From the NCBI GenBank assembly GCA_013399855.1, contig VXAY01001095.1, forward strand, positions 122,380-186,379: DNA of 64,000 nucleotides. Direction: 5' to 3'. Source of the stretch: Oxyruncus cristatus. Lineage: Eukaryota > Chordata > Aves > Passeriformes > Cotingidae. The position numbers and the translations under genes are program-made. This document shows positions 51,655 to 64,000 of the stretch, one piece after another (the stretch's first letter is position 1; the number at the start of each line of letters is the position of its first letter). The notes beneath the pieces were generated by a model. That model was not told the DNA's origin. It saw only the letters and a program-made list of their open reading frames with translations, and did not search any database.

Positions 51655-51800
51655 GCCTAACTGTGCTACTTACTCACTTTGGTGACCTTGGATAAAATAC
51701 TTAAGCTTTCTGTGATTTTGTTCACCCAAGTGTAAAATGAGAATTTTAAAGCTTCATGCTTTAAATGTTTTGAGCACCTTAGATACAGTACTGTATGAGT
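51655..51800 (+). repeat. MIR-like SINE remnant, plus orientation
   Basis: The order 'ctgtgctacttactcac', 'ggtgaccttggataaaatac', 'ttaagctttctgtgatttt', 'gtgtaaaatgagaatttta' and 'gagcaccttagatacagtac' follows the MIR SINE core and 3' region closely (acttactagctgtgtgacc, ttgggcaagtcacttaacc, ctcatctgtaaaatgggg, agcgcttagaacagtgcc). It is old and diverged. Confidence 0.62.
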
Positions 51801-53034
51801 AAAAAATTAAGGAGTAAAAGAAGACAAAGGTTCATTCACTAGTAAGTAAAAAGTGAATGCATAGCACAATTTGTAGCATAATTTTATGCATACTCTATGC
51901 AATCAGATCTGACTGCATTTTATATGCTCAAAAAATTGAAAGAAAGTGGGTAGAAATTAGTTTTAGAATATTCCGCATTAATGGCACTTTTTACAAAGAG
52001 CAGCAGCAGCAGCAGAAAGAAATCAAGTTTTCAATCAATAATTAATAGTATTTCACTTTTGAATTGAAATATTGCCTGCACTTCTACCATAACACTGTAA
52101 ACATTCAAACTTGTAAAAAAGCATGCTACACAGATTGTTTTCTGTTTAACTGAATCAAATGATATACTAAGAATTCAAGTGCTCTTAGTCAAAATGTGAC
52201 TAAGGATGAACAAATGCCTGTGGAATAATTACGAAAATACTAAAGTTTATCAAACATATTTATACTTTACATCTACTAACAAACTGCTCTGAAACCACTT
52301 CATTTTCAGAGTGGTAAATACTCAAAGCACTCCTTTAAATTGAAAATTTCGACTACTGATTTACTGTTGGCACAAAAAGGGGCTCTAAAAATCATCCCAG
52401 CAACACAAACATTAAAAGGTTTCTCATGGGCCTCTGAACATGCTCAGCCAACAAAGAACTAACAGAAAGAGTTCCTTGGAAAACCTTCACTTATGTAAAT
52501 AAAATCCCCAGTATTTTGGCTCACGCATAAAATCTAGTTTCATAAAATCAGATGCATTACATGGGATGCCATGAGAACATGCGATATAAAAAGCATGATC
52601 TTCTGTATCATATGAGTAGGTAGTTTTGATAAAACAGCTTTCTAAAACTGGGGGTACTGATGTGGTAATTTCCAAATACAGGAAATTCACCAAAACTTTG
52701 CATGGTTTATATAAAATAAAATATTTAGAGAATTGACCTAAAAAAAGAAATGTTCCTGTGTTCAAGGTTTAATTTCTACTTCAGGTTCTCTTCACCTTAC
52801 TATTAAATTTCAAAAAAATCTCTATGACACATTTTTATAGAAAATTTAACATAGTACACCAGAAACAGAGCAATGCCTCCTTAGAAAGAGAGTGGCATTT
52901 AATTCATTGGCTTCTATGCACGTGACTTGTTTGTCTCGTGTCTGAGCCACCTCTTTTTGCTGCCTACTGTAATTTGGTTTCTTTTTTCCTGTGGTATAAC
53001 ACAAAATGTGTAATAAGCTTCATTATGATGTTAC

Positions 53035-53171
53035 CTCTTGGTAACTTGATTCCAGAGGATGGTGATGATGGAACCATTTTTTAATTGTGTTTTCTTTCAA
53101 TGGTCCTATCAGTCCAGACTCCCTGTGGATCTTCGCTAGTGTAGTAGCATCTGGCACCATCTGTACCAATC
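53035..53171 (-). CDS. PIK3C2G: PIK3C2G exon w5: kinase domain middle
   Basis: This 137-nt exon has two bases completing a glycine, then 45 codons (fragment residues 172-216). Its acceptor is gattag and its donor gtaaca. After the split glycine the protein reads LVQMVPDATTLAKIHRESGL, then GPLKENTIKKWF, then HHHHPLESSYQE. The human segment is LVQMVPDAVTLAKIHRHSGL with GPLKENTIKKWFSQHNH. It lies between the hinge region and the catalytic loop of the C-lobe. The run of four histidines where human has SQHNH is a local difference. Confidence 0.96.
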
Positions 53172-53516
53172 CTAATCAGACAGAAAAGAGATTGCATGAA
53201 AAAGCTTCAGCTTTAAAAAGATATGAAGACCATCAATGCATATGGCCTGTTGTTGGATCATTCCATGCAGAAAAAAAAAAGACATAATTAGAAGCTTATA
53301 AATAATGAGTGCAACAGAAAATATAGATAAGCATTATTTTTCTTTTGCTCTTTGGAAATGAAAAATAAAGGACACTTAGTAAAAGGTGGCAGTTCTGTGA
53401 ATAAGAAATAAACCCACCAAGAACAACTCTGTGGATATAATTGCCTCAAGGTACCAACAAGGTCAACAACTTACTGAGATTAAAGTCAGTAAAATATGTA
53501 CAAACCTAAAAAAAAT

Positions 53517-53606
53517 TATAGAAAATACATTTATATATTTATTATTAAATATATAATAAATTATATATTACATATATACATACATTATATATTAGATATA
53601 TACATA
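53517..53606. repeat. AT-rich low-complexity / (TA)n-like tract
   Basis: This is nearly pure A/T sequence made of tatata, attata and atatacata units, a degenerate TA microsatellite that is probably length-variable. Confidence 0.85.
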
Positions 53607-53988
53607 CTTCAGGTGTGTTTATAGTCTAGAAAGCTACACAAATTTTTCTGCAGTACATGACGCTGATCACAGCTGGGAGAAAGGATACTAGATATGCAGA
53701 AATTAGTCTGATCCAGTATGTCATAAACTGGGACTCTGAAGTGCAGAGAGAAGCCAAGCATTTTGCAATGCTTCACTTCAATCCTCTGTCTCTACTGCAT
53801 GCACTTAATTCCATTTTTGGAACTGAGACCTGGCTTGCCAGCCTTCTGTCCCTGTCCCCATGTGTGGTCCCATGGCACACCATCCTTCAACTCTGCATTA
53901 CAGGAAGGACTTTCTCTAACAATTTCAGTTGGTGAGATTCTCCTCCTCAATACCATGTCTGGAAAGTAGCATTCTATTAGTGTTTTAT

Positions 53989-54016
53989 TCACTTTTCACT
54001 TTTCTGTGAAAAGTGA
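53989..54016. repeat. Perfect 11-bp inverted repeat (hairpin)
   Basis: Arm tcacttttcac (53989-53999) and its exact complement gtgaaaagtga (54006-54016) are separated by a 6-base loop, ttttct. It could fold into a short stem-loop. It is too short and isolated to be called a microRNA precursor. Confidence 0.8.
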
Positions 54017-54114
54017 TTTCTGTGTTCCCACGGCCATTAAATTGTCACCTTCTATTTCCTTATGTGGACCAGGCGGCCTATGGAATAAGTCATTAGCTTA
54101 GGATTTGGAAAACC

Positions 54115-54235
54115 TGCATACACAAGTCTCCTTAAGAAGGTGTCCTGCATGACCACAGGCATGTCACTTGGTCCTTTTATCCTTAATCATTAGCTCTAAA
54201 TAAATTATATTAACACTTCTGTAACTCATAAGGAA
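54115..54235 (+). repeat. MIR-like SINE remnant
   Basis: The run 'gaccacaggcatgtcacttgg' followed by an A/T-rich 'aaataaattatattaacac' and 'gtaactcataagg' parallels the MIR core ('gaccttgggcaagtcactta', 'ataatagtacctac', 'ctcatagg'). Divergence is high, as expected for this old amniote family. Recognition is by eye only. Confidence 0.42.
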
Positions 54236-55318
54236 AGATGTCTGTGAGACACCGAGAAGTTTTCTGCTGCTATGATACTGAAAGGAAGAGACTGTCAGGG
54301 AGAGAATATTATTTGGAGACAATCCCTGTATCTTCCTTGGCAAAAATCAATTTGTTGGTATATGAAAGAGTCTATATAAATTCTTATGTTCAGGAATAGT
54401 AATCTTGTATTGTTTGCCTTTGAAGCAGAAGCTTTCAAGCTTTGACTCCCATATCTACAAAGAAGGGAGGAGTCTTTTTCAGGTCACCATAACCACTTGC
54501 CATGTGCCTGAACTCATCTATATTTTCTCCTAGTTCCTTCAGATCACTCATCCTCTCCCATTTTCACTTTGTGGCTCAGAAAGCAATGATTTTTTTTTTC
54601 TTTTAGTTTTTCTATTTTAATAGCTTTTGTACAGCAGGTAATCTGGAATACATCAGTCTTTTATTTGAGCAAGGATTATTTCCAGTAAAAGATTTGGTCA
54701 GTAAAAAATAGCAAGCTTACTGCTGTCAGCAGATTTCTTTAGCAAGCAATTGGTATCCCTGCTACAGCTCTGCTATAACAACCATAAAAGAGAGAAATAA
54801 AGCTTTCAGATGCGTCAGGCCTGCCCTAAGCAACATCAATCACAAGAGCAATATTTCAAAATCAACAGTGCAAAGCTGCCATCACTTGTCTACAGGTACT
54901 TTCTTTAGTCACATGCATGGAGGCTCATTTAAGCATCTATGTAAGACCATACTGGATTAAAACTTCAGTAGCTATGGCAAATTTTCTCCAAAGCCCTCTT
55001 TTTGATATGTGAAGTTAGATTCTTAATAATCTGTTGCCAGCTGATACTGTTGAGGCTTTTGGAAAATTCTAACCTAAGCTGCTACAAAATCCAATGAGTT
55101 CGGTTGTACTTCTGGAGAGGCAGAATAAACAAATTCAGCATTCAGGAGTAGGCAAGTATACAATTAAGGGCCCAAGAAGTTGAAAATCTGATTTTTTTTT
55201 TCTTTAAGTGGTGATATAGGTAAAACACCCATGAAAATAAAAATTAAAGAGATGATTTTTGTATATTTCCGTTAACATGAAATACGAATAATGTAATGCA
55301 GGTTCCTTCTATAATCTA

Positions 55319-57456
<2,138 letters not shown>

Positions 57457-57549
57457 CTTAAAAATAACATTGATGTTTCCACTTGGAGCATTCGCATTAA
57501 TGAAGGAGATTTTTAGTGGAAAAGCATTGGATGTAAAATATGAACATGA
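57457..57549 (-). CDS. PIK3C2G: PIK3C2G exon w3: N-lobe with catalytic lysine
   Basis: This 93-nt exon has 31 codons (fragment residues 97-127), phase 0 to phase 0, with a tgaag acceptor and gtacgt donor. It opens SCSYFTSNAFPLKISFINAN and ends NINVIFK. The final lysine, residue 127, is the last codon of the exon. By position it is the ATP-phosphate-contacting lysine of PI3Ks, the one before GDDLRQD in p110 proteins. The next exon supplies [10 protein letters not shown], so an intron falls directly after the catalytic lysine. The human protein has CSYFTSNALPLKITFINAN at the same place. Confidence 0.95.
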
Positions 57550-59828
57550 CTTCAGGGGAAAACAAGATGAGACAGAAGAACAAGGTCACATACACAAAAC
57601 ATCAGGCCAAAACAATACCTCTGAAAAAGATACCATCTTTAAATACTTTAAATATCTTTATATATCCCTTCATAGCACTGATAACAAAAAATAAATAATT
57701 CTTGATATTACTGACTGTTTAACTGAAAAATGACCCAGACAATGTTTCACTTCCATATCAGACAATAAAAATGGACAATATTTTCTATAATAATTGGTTT
57801 TCATTTTCACCCAGGCCTACTAACGGTAAGTTTTGGCTGGAATTGAGTGGGGAAAGTATGTAAGACTGATCTAATGAGAATCTGTAAAGCACTGAAAGCC
57901 TTGGGTCCTATTATTTTCTAAAAAACCACCCATGCCCAATCAGACAATCTGTATGGAAGCAAAGAACCTGCAAATTTCTTTGGCAACCTCACTCTGGCTG
58001 ACGCTACAGGAAATTCCAAAAATCATGATCTATTTTATCTGGAATTTATCTTAATTAAACATAAACTCTGTCTTCGAATGCCCTACAGCTCCTTCCACTG
58101 GAAGACCTCAAAGGGCTTCAAAAAGCATTAATGAGCCAAGCACTGCAAATCCTGTGTGAATCGGGGTGGCATTACTATCCTCATTAAAAAAAAAGGGGGG
58201 GTGGCGGGGAAACCCACTGAAAAACAACCAAAACCAATGGTAAATTAATGGCCTGGTTTCTAGAAATAATGAATGCCCCACAAGAGCTACTGCTCTCCTT
58301 ACAGGGTGGAGTGTAATGGAGGCTAATTTGAACAAAAACCCTACCAGACACAGCTGTCTCTGGCTTTTCATCTAAACATCTCAAAGCATGGGACAAGCAT
58401 GCAAATATTGTCTCAGCCACATCAAACCTCTGCAAAGTGCAGCAGCCATTATCAGCGATGAAATCCCAACCCCTCATGGAATTCTGCCAATTGAAATGGC
58501 TCAGTAAGTGCTTGAAAGGTTACTGTGAGATAGCACATCAGTGTTAGAGCTGGGAGCAGTGCTTGCTACTGGTAAAATCAATAGATGACACCAAAATGAA
58601 ATTAAATTTAGGTAATTATAAGCACTTAAAAGTTCTAATTTGCATGATTATACTGACGTACAGTTCAATCAAGAAGCTGGATGTATTTATAGAAAGATAA
58701 TAGCCTATAATGATATAAGAAAAATGAAAAAAAATTCTCTCTCTTCAGATACTTACATTTAAACTTTTTTGTATCTGTCCAGCCAAGCTGGAGCAGTATA
58801 AATAGCATGACTTTATGGTGAGATACCTTCCCATTAGTCATTTCCAAAAAGCCTGAAAGCAGGGAGAAGCAGCAGGCTTCAAATTTTTCTGACTTTTCTC
58901 ATACACAATTGGCCCAAGCCTGTGGGGTGCTGGAAGTCCTCAGTTCTCAGCCAGATCAAGGCTGAGTAGCAATTACTTGGAGAAACACAGGTCAAAGACA
59001 ACTGAAGGGATCAGCACCTCTTAGACTCAGGTCCACTATGGATAATGAACCAGAGAACAAAAATAGAGCACAAATTGCTGTAATGAGACAGCTATAACTG
59101 GTAATACACATGGCTGTTCAGGTTTGGTTTTTTTCTTGATGCTGGATATATTTTCCTTCTCCAGAGATGGAGCAGGTTATTCCTGGCATAATGTTGTTTA
59201 TGAAACATTTCTGAACAAAGAATAACTGAATCTTAGGACTGTGGTCAAAGTAAAGTCAAGTATCACTTGTTTCCTTTTTTAAGGAAATTTTTAATAAGGT
59301 CATTTTTAATAGGGGCTACGGACACAGGTAAGTTAGCATGATTATTTAATATTTTAGTAATTCTGAGCAAGTCTCAGCTCAGCAAACAGACACCTTGCTC
59401 TAGACCTTTATCTGTTCCCATATGTGACAGGGGAGAGTTTTAGATGAGAAAAAAACTGATACCAAGTGCTACCTGGGCAGGGCAGGATGGTAACCAGGTC
59501 TCAGTTTCAGGGAAGCCAAGTGTCCTTGCCAATCCCAACACCACAGCACGGCAGCTGAGCTAGGAATGGGCTGCTCAGAGTTTGAAATGTCTGGTGCCAT
59601 TGCTGTGTAATGTGTGACACATGCAGCACCAATCCCACCAGCCCCTTCACCTCTGCCTTAAACAAAAGCCTCCAGTTTAAAGAGGATTAAACTGATGTCA
59701 GTTTACCAGATGATTTATGCTTAATTTCAGTAAGATCATTTCCCAGTCAATGCAGGCACTCCCTCCCTTTCCCCTTTATACTGAAAAATAAAATTAAAAA
59801 TGCAATCCATCACACAAGGTAGACTTAC
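57550..59828. other. Intron w2-w3
   Basis: This 2.3-kb intron has an A9-G7 purine run near 58188-58204. I see no recognisable gene or clear transposon in it. Confidence 0.55.
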
Positions 59829-59936
59829 ATCTGCCTCTACGCCTTGGACAACAAGCGCGGGATTCAGGGGAAGCCGGCAAACCTTTACCTCCTGGAAGAA
59901 CTGCTGAAGTCTGTCGAGTTCCACCTCTAACACCTC
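59829..59936 (-). CDS. PIK3C2G: PIK3C2G exon w2: start of kinase N-lobe
   Basis: This 108-nt exon has exactly 36 codons (fragment residues 61-96), phase 0 at both ends, with acceptor ttacag and a consensus gtaagt donor. It opens EVLEVELDRLQQFFQEVKVC and continues with CRLPLNPAL, the conserved start of the PI3K catalytic domain N-lobe. The human counterpart has RLEEFFQDVNTCHLPLNPAL at the same place. The open reading frame extends on both sides, but the flanks do not resemble the family. A CR1 insertion sits about 250 bp upstream in the preceding intron and does not touch the splice site. Confidence 0.95.
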
Positions 59937-61560
59937 CTGTAACACGTGAAACATTATGGCAACACAAAAGAACACACCACCAGCCTTTAAGCTGCTGACT
60001 GGCTTTCTGTATTTTAAATAAGCAGTACAGTGTCTGGAGCCAGCAGCAACTCTGTGACCTTGTAACAGCTAATGAGGTCACATTGACATGCAGTTCTTAA
60101 AAATAAAAACTATGATTTTACTCCACATTCATGCTTTCTCAGCACAGATGTACAACGAGCTCATGGTGACCTGTAGGCGTCGGTGGAGAAAGACTATTTA
60201 CAAGAGCATCTAGTGACAGGATAAGTGGAAATGGCTTCAAACTGAAAGAGGGTAGGTTTAGATTAGATATTGGGAAAAAATTCCTTACTGTGAGGGTGGT
60301 AAGACACTGGAACAGAGAAACTGTGGCTGCCCCATCCCTGGGACACCAGGTTGGATGGGGCTTTGAGCAATCTAGTCTAGTGAAAGGTGTCCCTGCCCAT
60401 GGCAGGGGAGTTAGAATGAGGTGATCTTTGAGGTCCCTTCCAACCCAAACTGTTCTGTGATTCAATAACATCAACTGGCAGCCTTGTATTGCTCTGCTGC
60501 ATCTCATGGGTTTTTTTGCCTTGCCCAAGAACTTCACAATTTGTTGCTAGTTGTCTCAACAGCGTGATCTCCTTTGCCTAACTCTGTGTGTTAACTGCAG
60601 GATTTGGGTATTTCTCAGTATCACAGTAACTGCAGCATTAAGATTAAACCCTTAAATCTGAATTATGCATCAGTAATGTATAATGTATTACCACTATTTA
60701 TTTTTCTTTATATGGATTTTCCTTTTGCAAATATTTTTGTCTTTTTCACTTCCTTGTTTGCTTTACTGCTCTCAATCACAATGCTGAGAGTTTTCTGAAA
60801 AAAACCTTTGAAAATCTTTCAATCCTTAACAAGGCAAAAAGATTAATGATATCTTTCATGAAAACCAGGACTGGTAAGTATATTTTTATTTGGTTTTCTG
60901 CTCTGCCTTGCTGAGATTTCAGCAAGAAGCAGTTTTACACATCAGGTAAGTAACAACAGCCGTCTCGAAAATTAACAGTTTTGAACTGAAAATGTACTTA
61001 TGCAATATAAAAGCTGCAACTGCTGGAGAAGACAACTGCAAGTTTCTACTGCCAGGAATGTATCTCTGCAGATATGTGTTCAATATTCATTGCTAAATGT
61101 TGTATTTGAGATATTAAGCATATTCCACCCTGGCTGCCTTTGTTAAGAAATGACAATGTGTCCAGCCTGTCAAGGACAACTCCTCACAAAGCTTTTAACA
61201 AATACTGCAGCTCGACAGGAGTCAAATATTTTAGGAGGAGGTGGTGAATATGAGCATTCCTCTCAGTAAAACGTTAATCAGCTTTTTTGCCATTACTTCT
61301 GGACACCTCCAAGTCTGGTTAAGCAACCACTGATGAAGGAATTTGAATATCTTAAAAGATCTGCTAACTTCAATAGTTATAGTGATGAGAGTTGTCCCAT
61401 TAAATATCTCTGTTTTACTTGTTTTCAGGGCAGCAAAAAATTTTACAAACTTTTGGTCAATTTGGTTTATTTATGTAAAGGGTATTAAAGGAAACAGGTG
61501 TCACTCCAGAAAAATTACCTGAAGAAACTTAGATGGAAGGGGCAGTATTTTTTAACAAAC
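59937..61560. other. Intron w1-w2 with a CR1 insertion
   Basis: This 1.6-kb intron carries the 3' end of a CR1 LINE at about 60188-60466 (separate entry). The remainder shows no recognisable coding or RNA feature. Confidence 0.7.
60188..60466 (+). mobile_element. CR1 LINE, 3' end, sense orientation
   Basis: The block follows the avian CR1 pol end and 3' UTR: atggcttcaaactgaaagag, then tagattagatattgggaaaa, then the 'ttactgtgagggtggt' run, then ggttggatggggctttgagc, and finally the aggtcccttccaacccaaac tail ending in an octamer-like ttctgtgattc. It is 5'-truncated, as most CR1 copies are. Compared with the usual sequence it lacks a stretch after 'cactggaacag' and another before 'accaggttggatgg', so it has internal deletions. 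It lies opposite to PIK3C2G. The long minus-strand open frame across it (60139-60537) is only its antisense shadow. Confidence 0.92.
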
Positions 61561-61741
61561 CTTTCTTTTTGGGTCACTGGCAGCTTTCACTTTTGTGGCA
61601 ATGTCTTGCAGAATTCTGATGAGCTTTTCTTCCTTAGAAAACTCATTGTTCAGGGTTTGTCCAGCACAGAATTGGAGAGCAGCCAGTAGTTTCTTATACC
61701 AGATTTTGAAATGAACTTCATTCTGTGCATTCTTCAACAGC
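61561..61741 (-). CDS. PIK3C2G: PIK3C2G exon w1: end of PIK helical domain
   Basis: This 181-nt exon begins with the last base of a split codon and then has 60 full codons (fragment residues 1-60), opening LLKNAQNEVHFKIWYKKLLA and ending at DPKRK in phase 0. It is bounded by a ttccttcag acceptor and a gtttgt donor, a weaker donor than its neighbours. It aligns throughout with the human PIK3C2G stretch that closes the helical (PIK) domain, the scaffold against which the kinase domain packs. The open frame runs a few bases past the donor (to 61552), but the match stops at the splice site and resumes exactly at w2. The recognisable segment LLAALQFCAG helps separate C2-gamma from the alpha and beta paralogues. 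Confidence 0.95.
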
Positions 61742-64000
61742 CTGAAGGAAGGAGGGGGAAAAACATCTGTGTATCAAAAATTGATTTTTATTTTATATAA
61801 CTTCTAGCAGGAACAATAAATGGACTCCAGACTAATCTATGTTTGGTGACTTTGGGCAACAGGGCAAGAAAAAAAATGTTTGTTTGTAGGCAGCACTCAA
61901 GCACACATTTTCTTGGGTGATATCTTTATGCTTTTTTATTGCTATATTACTATATATTATAACAACCAAAATGGCTACATATGTGTTTTCGTTTGCAACC
62001 ACGTTGTTCTAAAACTAAATCATATACCTATATACCTATATATATACATATCTGTAAACACTGATCATCTAGTATCAATTTCCTTTAATTCACTGCAAGG
62101 GATTTATTAGCAAAAGCAAAAGTTACATCCACCTTGCTGGGCAGGTCATAACAAATCTATTCTTTTTTTCCTCCTGCCACTTCAATTACACAAGCAAGCA
62201 CATCTTTCAGCTGGGAGGTACATTTAAAGCCTGTTTTAGTCTCAGATGTATCATCAGTTCTAGAAATTATCACTATTTAAAGCTGAGCAGACATTTCTCA
62301 AATTTGCTATATGGCTAAAAACAGTGAAATGAGCCCATTTTATTCCTTTCTTTGCTGGTAAGTGTTGGTCTAAAGCAAAAACTCAGCTTTTAGTTCTACT
62401 GAAGCCTGTAAAAGCTTTGGAACTGGAGTTACTGCCAACATAAAAGTCAGAAATAAACCCAAAAACATACTTTTAAAAGTCATATTCACCATGAAGTCTT
62501 CTCTAATTACACACTTATTTGGGTCAGGAAAGCTGTGGTGTTTGGAGAGCTTTTTTAGTTAATTGAATTAATCACTGGGAAATTTTTTCCTTATGTGGAC
62601 CAGAGGTTTTGTACACTATTTGATTTATTTTTGTAAGTTTAGATGGAATCACCAGCTCTGTATTGCTACTAACATCCTGCCCATTGCCTGGGATTTCCCT
62701 TTGACTGAAGGACGGATAAACTGCTCTTTGCGTTTCTATGAACTTCCCCTCGCCCCCCAACTTCATCCTTAAGAACATCTCAAACCTCAAATTCCTTAAA
62801 AATGTCTCAATCTCAGTGCAGTTTCCCTTACCTGATAACAAATAATTCTAGTTTTCACAGAACAGAAAATCAGAGAAGCTGTTGACTTTCAAGGCACATC
62901 ACATAAGTATGTCACATAACAAAAAGCAAGAACAAGATATGGTATAAAGCACTGATATTTAAGGGTAAAAAAACATAATTCCTATAGACACTTCAACCCC
63001 TTAAGTCATATACAAAGCATCACAATATTGCTACTGTGGCACATGCCTCTTTTGATGATGAGGGATTCTTGTCATCTTTTATAAGGCAATGATTCTTCTA
63101 GGTCCTCTTTTCCTATATAATTCAATGCAGAACAATATTACCTACTGATTTCTGAAAAGCCTTTGCAGCTATACAAAATCTCTGAACTTCTAAGGACTTG
63201 AAAATCTTAAATAGAATATGTGGTGTTTCCATCAGAAATGCCCAGACATGAAAGGGAAGTTATATGAGAAGTTTATCATCAGCACTCTCTGGAGGAGTCT
63301 GAAATTACATTTTTTTCTGTAGACTAGTAAAACCAAATAATTACTTTTTGGATCAGAAAGAAATACAAGTTGCCATTGCGATGCCTATTAGAAGGTAAAC
63401 CCCAGCACAGAGAGGTAGTTTTATTCTTTTCCTGAACCCTTCACAAACTGAAGAAGGTTGAGAGGACACACAGTGGACATATGGCAGTGGATAAAAAAAT
63501 TCTTTCGTATTTCAAGGAGAGTAAGTCCAAGATTAAACTGGATGGGATTCATTTGCTTAAATGTAGATAGCTCATGCCATTTTAGATATCTTAGGGTATC
63601 CTACTCAGCCTCCAGCTGCTGCTTTGGAACCATATGGGTCCACTAGAGGGAATATCTCCTGTATGCCACTCCCGTACAGATATCTCAGACACCCTATGCC
63701 GGCTAAAGTAGCCGATGTTTAAGGTACTGAATCACACTCTGCAGTGGCCTTTTAGCTCAGCTGTAGGTAAAGAAGGTGATTCAAAATAAAAATATACTCT
63801 GTCCACTTCAGCAGCAAGTCAGGAAGAGGTCTGATGATTATCTTTTTAAACAAAAGCATCACTGGCACAGTCCAAACTGTCACATGGGAATTCTAGTCTA
63901 CCAAAGCAAAGCCCAGCTCAGCCTCAGTCCAGCTAAACAGCTTGTATTACTCTTGGCTCGTGGGAGATGTAGTGGCCGGAGGCTGCCTGGGGCACAGTGA
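61742..64000. other. Intron upstream of exon w1
   Basis: No exon could be recognised here. The minus-strand acceptor of w1 ends it at 61742 (polypyrimidine stretch, then cag). The preceding human segment, which ends in a tryptophan codon split by this intron, has no match up to base 64000. An AT-rich stretch with tata/cata repeats lies near 62015-62055. Otherwise the sequence looks unique. Confidence 0.6.

Larger units (their letters stand above)
50868..53034. other. Intron w5-w6
   Basis: This 2.2-kb intron contains two MIR-like remnants in opposite orientation (about 51402-51470 and 51655-51800) and a short CAG run (about 51998-52015). There is no other recognisable feature. Confidence 0.6.

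Noticed and set aside
60139..60537. 132-codon minus-strand open frame
   Set aside because: It lies antisense across the CR1 3' end at 60188-60466. The translation has no family features.

Overview
The window is animal nuclear DNA, almost certainly from a bird. Coding signal is confined to short segments of about 75-195 bases with GT-AG splice sites, separated by AT-rich introns of 0.6-11.4 kb. There are no operons or ribosome binding sites. Interspersed repeats are of sauropsid type: CR1 LINE 3' ends in both orientations, very old CR1-like fragments, old MIR-type SINE remnants, and two short retroviral-type LTRs.

One gene explains all the coding signal: PIK3C2G, the class II phosphatidylinositol 3-kinase C2 gamma, read on the minus strand from high to low coordinates. 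I can place 13 consecutive internal exons (called w1-w13 here, in transcription order) at 61741-61561, 59936-59829, 57549-57457, 55456-55327, 53171-53035, 50867-50698, 39294-39138, 34561-34452, 25549-25357, 24790-24669, 20378-20270, 11811-11736 and 4500-4406. They total 1681 nt. Every reading phase agrees across the twelve internal introns, and they join into an uninterrupted fragment of 560 codons. In order this covers the end of the PIK helical domain (w1), the PI3/4-kinase catalytic domain (w2-w8), a linker and PX domain (w9-w12), and the start of the C-terminal C2 domain (w13). Exons upstream of w1 lie beyond base 64000. The rest of the C2 domain (about 90 residues in the human protein), the stop codon and the 3' UTR lie before base 1. 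No promoter or poly(A) end of this gene is present.

The rest is intron. 1-11735: unique sequence with an AAGGC pentanucleotide array and MIR-like remnants. 11812-20269: a CR1 3' end near 18.7 kb. 25550-34451: the most repeat-rich intron, with two LTRs, an old CR1 piece, a MIR, and a 68-bp element present twice about 3.2 kb apart. 39295-50697: the largest intron, with old CR1 pieces and long homopolymer tracts. 50868-64000: compact exons with MIR remnants, an AT-rich microsatellite, a perfect 11-bp hairpin and a second CR1 3' end.

I see no second protein-coding gene, no tRNA or rRNA, no CRISPR array and no evident novel multi-gene system. The most interesting points are lineage-specific residues in the kinase and PX domains, the duplicated non-coding element in the w8-w9 intron, and the LTR cluster in the same intron. 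Exon edges come from splice sites plus similarity to the human protein as I remember it. Repeat edges are approximate because no repeat library could be searched.
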